The position numbers and the translations under genes are program-made. A stretch of DNA of 64,000 nucleotides from Rhizophagus clarus (Eukaryota > Glomeromycota > Glomeromycetes > Glomerales > Glomeraceae): NCBI GenBank assembly GCA_015698045.1, contig BLAL01000050.1:930001-994000 (forward strand), written 5' to 3'. This document shows, in pieces, positions 59,923-64,000 of the stretch. The first letter of the stretch is position 1. The number at the start of each line of letters is the position of its first letter. A model generated the notes under the pieces. The model searched no databases and had not been told where the DNA came from. It saw only the letters and a list, made by a program, of their open reading frames with translations.

Positions 59923-60536
59923 TAATATTTTACACTAGATTTTAAAATGCTGGTGAAAAGTATGATATTAATTCATTTTGTGCTTTATTCCTTCCTTTGA
60001 ATGTGATTTACTCTAATATCTTTTATTAGTTTCATTTTTTTACTTAGATGGTCCCTTTCTTACATATTACTTTATAAAAATATAATAAAGATTTATTTAA
60101 AGTTTTTTAGATATGTTTTGTGTTTTACAAGTAATATTTATTAATTATATTTGCTTATTAATACAGTTATAATTGTAAAAAAAAACTAGCTAGATCATTA
60201 AAATGGTATAAGTACCATATAATACTAATAGTACCATATTTCTTATTGTTCTTCCAAACTCTTTTTTTTTTTTTTTATTCTTTTGTTAAGAATGAATACA
60301 ATGGCTTCAGGACTAGTATTGTCTAAACTATCAACCAATATTATGGACTGCTAGCAACTATAAGAATTGTTAATAATGCTATCCAGAGTAGGTCAACAAG
60401 TACTTTACAGAAACCTTAAGTTTTTGAACAATGCCGAATTGATATAATAACAATGTTAAATTCATATCATTGCGATATTGATTTATTGAAACAATATCAT
60501 TATGATGTCACCATAATATCGTTTCAATATTAACAA
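59923..60536. other. AT-rich spacer
   Basis: No gene is seen. The end grades into diverged units of the 134-bp array. Confidence 0.5.
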
Positions 60537-60960
60537 AAGATATCGTGAAAATATTCGCTTGAAGAAACATCGAATCATTACCATTATGATATCGTTGCAA
60601 TAACAATAATTTCAAAAAAGAAATGCAAAATAAATATTGGTATCGTATCAATATTCACTCATTGTATCGACAAGATATCGTAAAAATATTTGCTTGAAGA
60701 AATATCGAAGTGACATCGCTTTGATATGGTTACAATAAACAATAATTTTCAAAAAAAAAACGCAAATAAATGATATCGTACTAATATTGGTTCGGTATAT
60801 CGAAAAGATATCGCAAAAATATTTATTTGAAGAATATCAAATCAACATCGGCTCGATATAGTTAAAACAACGATATTTTTTTAAAAAAACGCGAAATAAT
60901 GATGATATCGATACGATATAGTTAAAACAACGCAAAATAAAAATGGTATCGATATGATAT
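60537..60960. repeat. 134-bp tandem array, about three diverged copies
   Basis: AAGATATCG followed by AAAATATT and a TTGAAGAA segment recurs at 60537, 60672 and 60805 (periods 135 and 133). Each unit also has several GATATCG palindromes and an A run. A diverged partial unit precedes it. Confidence 0.75.
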
Positions 60961-61666
60961 CGTCTTAATGTTGACTCGCTGTGTTGATGATATTGTCAAA
61001 ATTACAAATAATCAAGCCAAAATCATCTTGATATTGATCAAATAACGATTCTAAAAAAACGCGAATTGGTAAATTCTCTTCGATTAGTTCAATAGTTCTT
61101 GTAATTAGTTATTTGGTAAATATTGCACAATTGTAATATAATGATCTAATAATTGCTTAATATTACATATCTTGACAAGTAAAAACCGTTTTTTATTGAA
61201 AAAAAGAAATAGACGGACTTTTGTATATTCTTTGGTTTTCAATTGGAAAATTTTCTTTTTTCACTTACTTATTCAAACAAAATATATACCGGCAGCTTCG
61301 TTGTTATAGTTAGATATACTTTTTAAAATTGAGGACACTCAACTATGTACTTTCATTGTTAAATTAAAAAAGCCTCCCTGATACGACACCTAAGTCCTTC
61401 CTGAGTTTCGTATTCTTGTTTGTTTTAACTTTGAAAAATCTCGCCTACGTCATTCTTCTTTCGTTTCTACTCTCATGACTCAAAACTCACACTAAAGACT
61501 TTTTAAAGCAATATATTCTTACGGACAAGCAAAATCGCGACTTGGTTTTAGACGTTACTTTGAAAAAAAAAAAAACGCGTAATTTTGAAGTGATCATCAT
61601 GTGACTTTAATTACACAGATTTATGAAAACTGCAATAATTATGTGCATATACACTAAAAATATTCT
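60961..61666. other. Spacer downstream of the SNF2-RING gene
   Basis: It presumably contains the 3' UTR of the SNF2-RING gene. No other feature is seen. Confidence 0.5.
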
Positions 61667-63748
61667 TTAACTACTGCCTAATAAAATTTGCAGGGCTTCA
61701 TCAACAATATTCAGATTCTCAGATCGCTGCTCATCAAAAGCTTGGAATATCAAGCCACGTTTTTTCTTTTGAAGTTCAAACACGCGATCTTCAATTGTAT
61801 TCTCAATAAAAAATCTAAAGACAGAAACTGGCCGAGTTTGACCAATTCTATAAATTCGATCTATAGCTTGATCCTCAATACTTGGATTCCACCAAGGATC
61901 CATAAGAAAACATTGATTAGCAACAGTAAGATTCAATCCCAAAGATCCGCATTTTAAACTAATTAGAAGAACCTTTATTTCCGGATCATTGTTGAAATTA
62001 TTTACAGTCTCTTCTCGCTGATTACGTGACATTTTGCCATCAAATCGAACAAATTTGACATTTGCATCTTTAAATGCAATTTCAATCAAATCAAGAAAAG
62101 ATGTCCATTGGCTGAAGACTACTGATTTATCGTTATTTTGATTTAAAAATTTCAATAAAGCTTCAATTTTGGAACTTATTTTAAAATCATCTAAATTTCT
62201 AATTTCTTCTTCTATTTGAATTGTTGTTAATTCAATTAATTGATTCATATTAACTGAATTTTGGCATATCGGACAAGAAAATGGTTCATCTCCAAAACTA
62301 ATTTTGATGCAATCTTTGTCAAATATATGTTTACAAGGAGTAATTGTAGGAGTTGTTAATGGTTTAGAGCACATATAGCAACTTTTATTATTACTAACAG
62401 ATATTTTCAGGGCAGCCAATCTTTCATCATTCATATTGCTATCAGCATCATTTATTTGTCTCTTACAAAGCTCTGTGTGATTGCAAATCTGTCGTAATCT
62501 CAGGAGCATTTCCAGAAACGTTACATAATTATATTTTAAATCGCCATTTCTTGATTCTTTCCAACTCCTAAATTGTTCTTTTATATTACTTTCCATGTTA
62601 TCATAAATCTTTTTCTCATCCGTCTTAAACTTAATTTTATGAGTATAGAAATTAATAGGAGGAAGACATACTATAGGACGTCCATTGAATTTCATATCCT
62701 TTGTTCTACGAAGACAAACGGCTTTTATTAAGCTTCTAAGATTGTTACCATCTTTAAACTTTATTGTTTTGTTGTTAAATATGCTATTCCATATTTCTAG
62801 ACTATCAAAAGGAGTGAATTTTAAGAATTTAATTAAAGAATATATATCATTTAATTCGTTCATAATTGGGGTTCCTGTAAGAATCCATCTTCTCTCAGCA
62901 TCCAAATTACATACGGCAATACTTTATTTTGTTGATTGTGTACGAATAATATGTCCTTCATCTAAGATAACTCGAAGCCATTTAATGGCAAATAATCCAC
63001 TCCTTTCTTCTATATTTGATTGTGCAAGAATAGCATATGTAGTAATTATTATATCGTAAGTTTTAAGAAATTCTGGATCATTAATTCGATCAACGCCATG
63101 AAAAACATAATAAGAAAGAGACCCTTTCTTAACATGCTTGTTGATTTGGTCAATCCAATTTTCAAGCACACTTAAAGGAGCAACAATCAGAGTAGTTTTA
63201 GAATATGTGGAATCTAAATTGATTGCAGGTTTGGAAGCTATCAAAGCAATCATTTGTATCGTCTTACCAAGACCCATATCATCAGCGAGTATTCCACCTC
63301 TGGCAAGATTAGGGCGTGTTATTGTTGCAAACCTTGCTAATGTATTAAAGTAGAGTATTTTTTTCGTTTGATCCTCCTTTTGAATCCAGAATTGAACTTC
63401 CTCATCAATAGTTGGCTCTTTAGGGTGTTCATTTGATAACATCCAACCAAGGCCTTGCTTCTGATACGGAAGTAATTTTGTAATTAATGTTTCTGGTTGT
63501 GGTGCTTCTAGGAGATTTACTAGAAATTCAGTTTCTGATTGTGGTGCCGAATTCACTTTTTTTGCAATTTCAAAGTCTTTGGGAATAACTTGTAATTTTG
63601 GTAGTCCAACAACTGAACTGCTTTTGTTATTTTTATAAAATTTTTTAAGAGTATTTGATGTGTTATTATTAGAATTATTATTATTTTCATTGTTAACTCT
63701 TTTAATTCTAAATTTTGGTAGTCCTGTATTATTATTATCGGTAGACAT
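61667..63748 (-). pseudogene. Rad5/Rad16/HLTF-like SNF2 ATPase with RING finger, one in-frame stop
   Basis: One continuous frame of 694 codons from the ATG at 63748, interrupted by a single TAA at 62926-62924 (codon 275). Before it: an Asn-rich N-terminus, Walker A DDMGLGKT (156-163) and the DExH box DEGH (263-266). After it: RRWILTGTP, a C3HC4 RING (about residues 457-495, CYMC...CKHIF...CPIC), and the second helicase lobe ending in DQAIDRIYRIGQTRPV. This order is that of Rad5/Rad16/HLTF proteins, which remodel DNA or chromatin and act as ubiquitin ligases in repair. I see no HIRAN domain. The stop lies in the conserved HIIRTQSTK-x-SIAV stretch, so it separates the two halves of the ATPase. 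A sequencing error or allelic variant is possible. Confidence 0.85.
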
Positions 63749-64000
63749 TTGAGATTTTATTTGAATGATTTATTATTTGAGAATATTCATAAAAAAAATT
63801 ATTTCTCATTAGTATATTAAATGGAAAAGAAACAAAAGATTTCAAATTATTAATAAAAAATATTCTTACGTGAGTATACTGTGGTAAAAAGTGTGGAAAA
63901 AATGTACTTACGTGTGTATATAAAAAAAATCTAATCTCGAATAAAAAAAGTCATATCTAGATTACCCCGTATAAATAATTTTGAATTGTGCGACGCGTGA
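63749..64000. other. Upstream region of the SNF2-RING gene
   Basis: 252 bp, AT-rich, to the window end. Two ACGTGWGTATA-like repeats lie near 63870 and 63912. No gene is seen. Confidence 0.5.

Noticed and set aside
62685..63059. Plus-strand frame across the SNF2-RING gene
   Set aside because: Antisense shadow of conserved helicase sequence.
1..64000. tRNA, rRNA or CRISPR features
   Set aside because: I looked for GGTTCGAATCC-type B boxes and regularly spaced repeats with unique spacers and saw none; CRISPR is not expected in this kind of genome. A tRNA with a divergent B box or an intron could still be missed by eye.

Overview
The window is eukaryotic, very AT-rich, and looks fungal. Genes carry short GT-AG introns, intergenic DNA is full of homopolymer runs, and the conserved genes are typically fungal: a septin, a fungal sulfite reductase beta subunit, an arginine-specific mitochondrial carbamoyl-phosphate synthase, and a Crz1-type zinc-finger factor. 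The low GC, the heavy load of decayed transposons, and a decayed ORF resembling DUF4379-type zinc-ribbon repeats fit an arbuscular mycorrhizal fungus (Glomeromycotina, Rhizophagus-like). That taxonomic call is inference; no database was searched.

Layout. 1-7.4 kb is a repeat-rich block: the 5' part of an unknown Cys-rich gene (minus), a 79-bp hairpin minisatellite, a retroelement relic ending in poly(A), a MITE, and a decayed Mutator-like element with an interstitial telomere-like array beside its transposase. 7.4-19.6 kb is almost gene-free except for a Crz1-like C2H2 transcription factor with a polyglutamine tract. 19.7-40.4 kb is a housekeeping block: a probable mitochondrial ribosomal protein mL50, a septin, ornithine carbamoyltransferase (minus), methylthioribulose-1-phosphate dehydratase, arginine-specific carbamoyl-phosphate synthase large chain, sulfite reductase beta subunit, a GNAT acetyltransferase, and a small one-TM protein (minus). 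41.5-45.2 kb holds two tandem paralogous polytopic membrane proteins with identical intron positions. 45.4-50.0 kb is a structurally complete 4.5-kb DNA transposon with 19-bp terminal inverted repeats and an apparently intact 1,114-aa protein. 50-56.6 kb is non-coding DNA rich in MITE, foldback and tandem repeats. 56.6-58.0 kb holds an unrecognised three-exon gene. 59.4-61 kb has a decayed zinc-ribbon-repeat gene and a 134-bp satellite-like array. 61.7-63.7 kb is a Rad5/Rad16/HLTF-like SNF2-RING ATPase interrupted by one in-frame stop.

How genes relate. OTC and CPA2 catalyse linked steps of mitochondrial arginine synthesis and sit 3.3 kb apart, separated by a methionine-salvage gene and followed by sulfite reductase, so four consecutive genes serve arginine or sulfur metabolism. 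A Gcn4/CPC1-type TGAGTCA lies 210 bp upstream of CPA2. These conserved genes form a compact island between transposon-dominated flanks. All exon coordinates were joined by hand from GT-AG signals and reading-frame continuity; every multi-exon model below keeps frame across all junctions.
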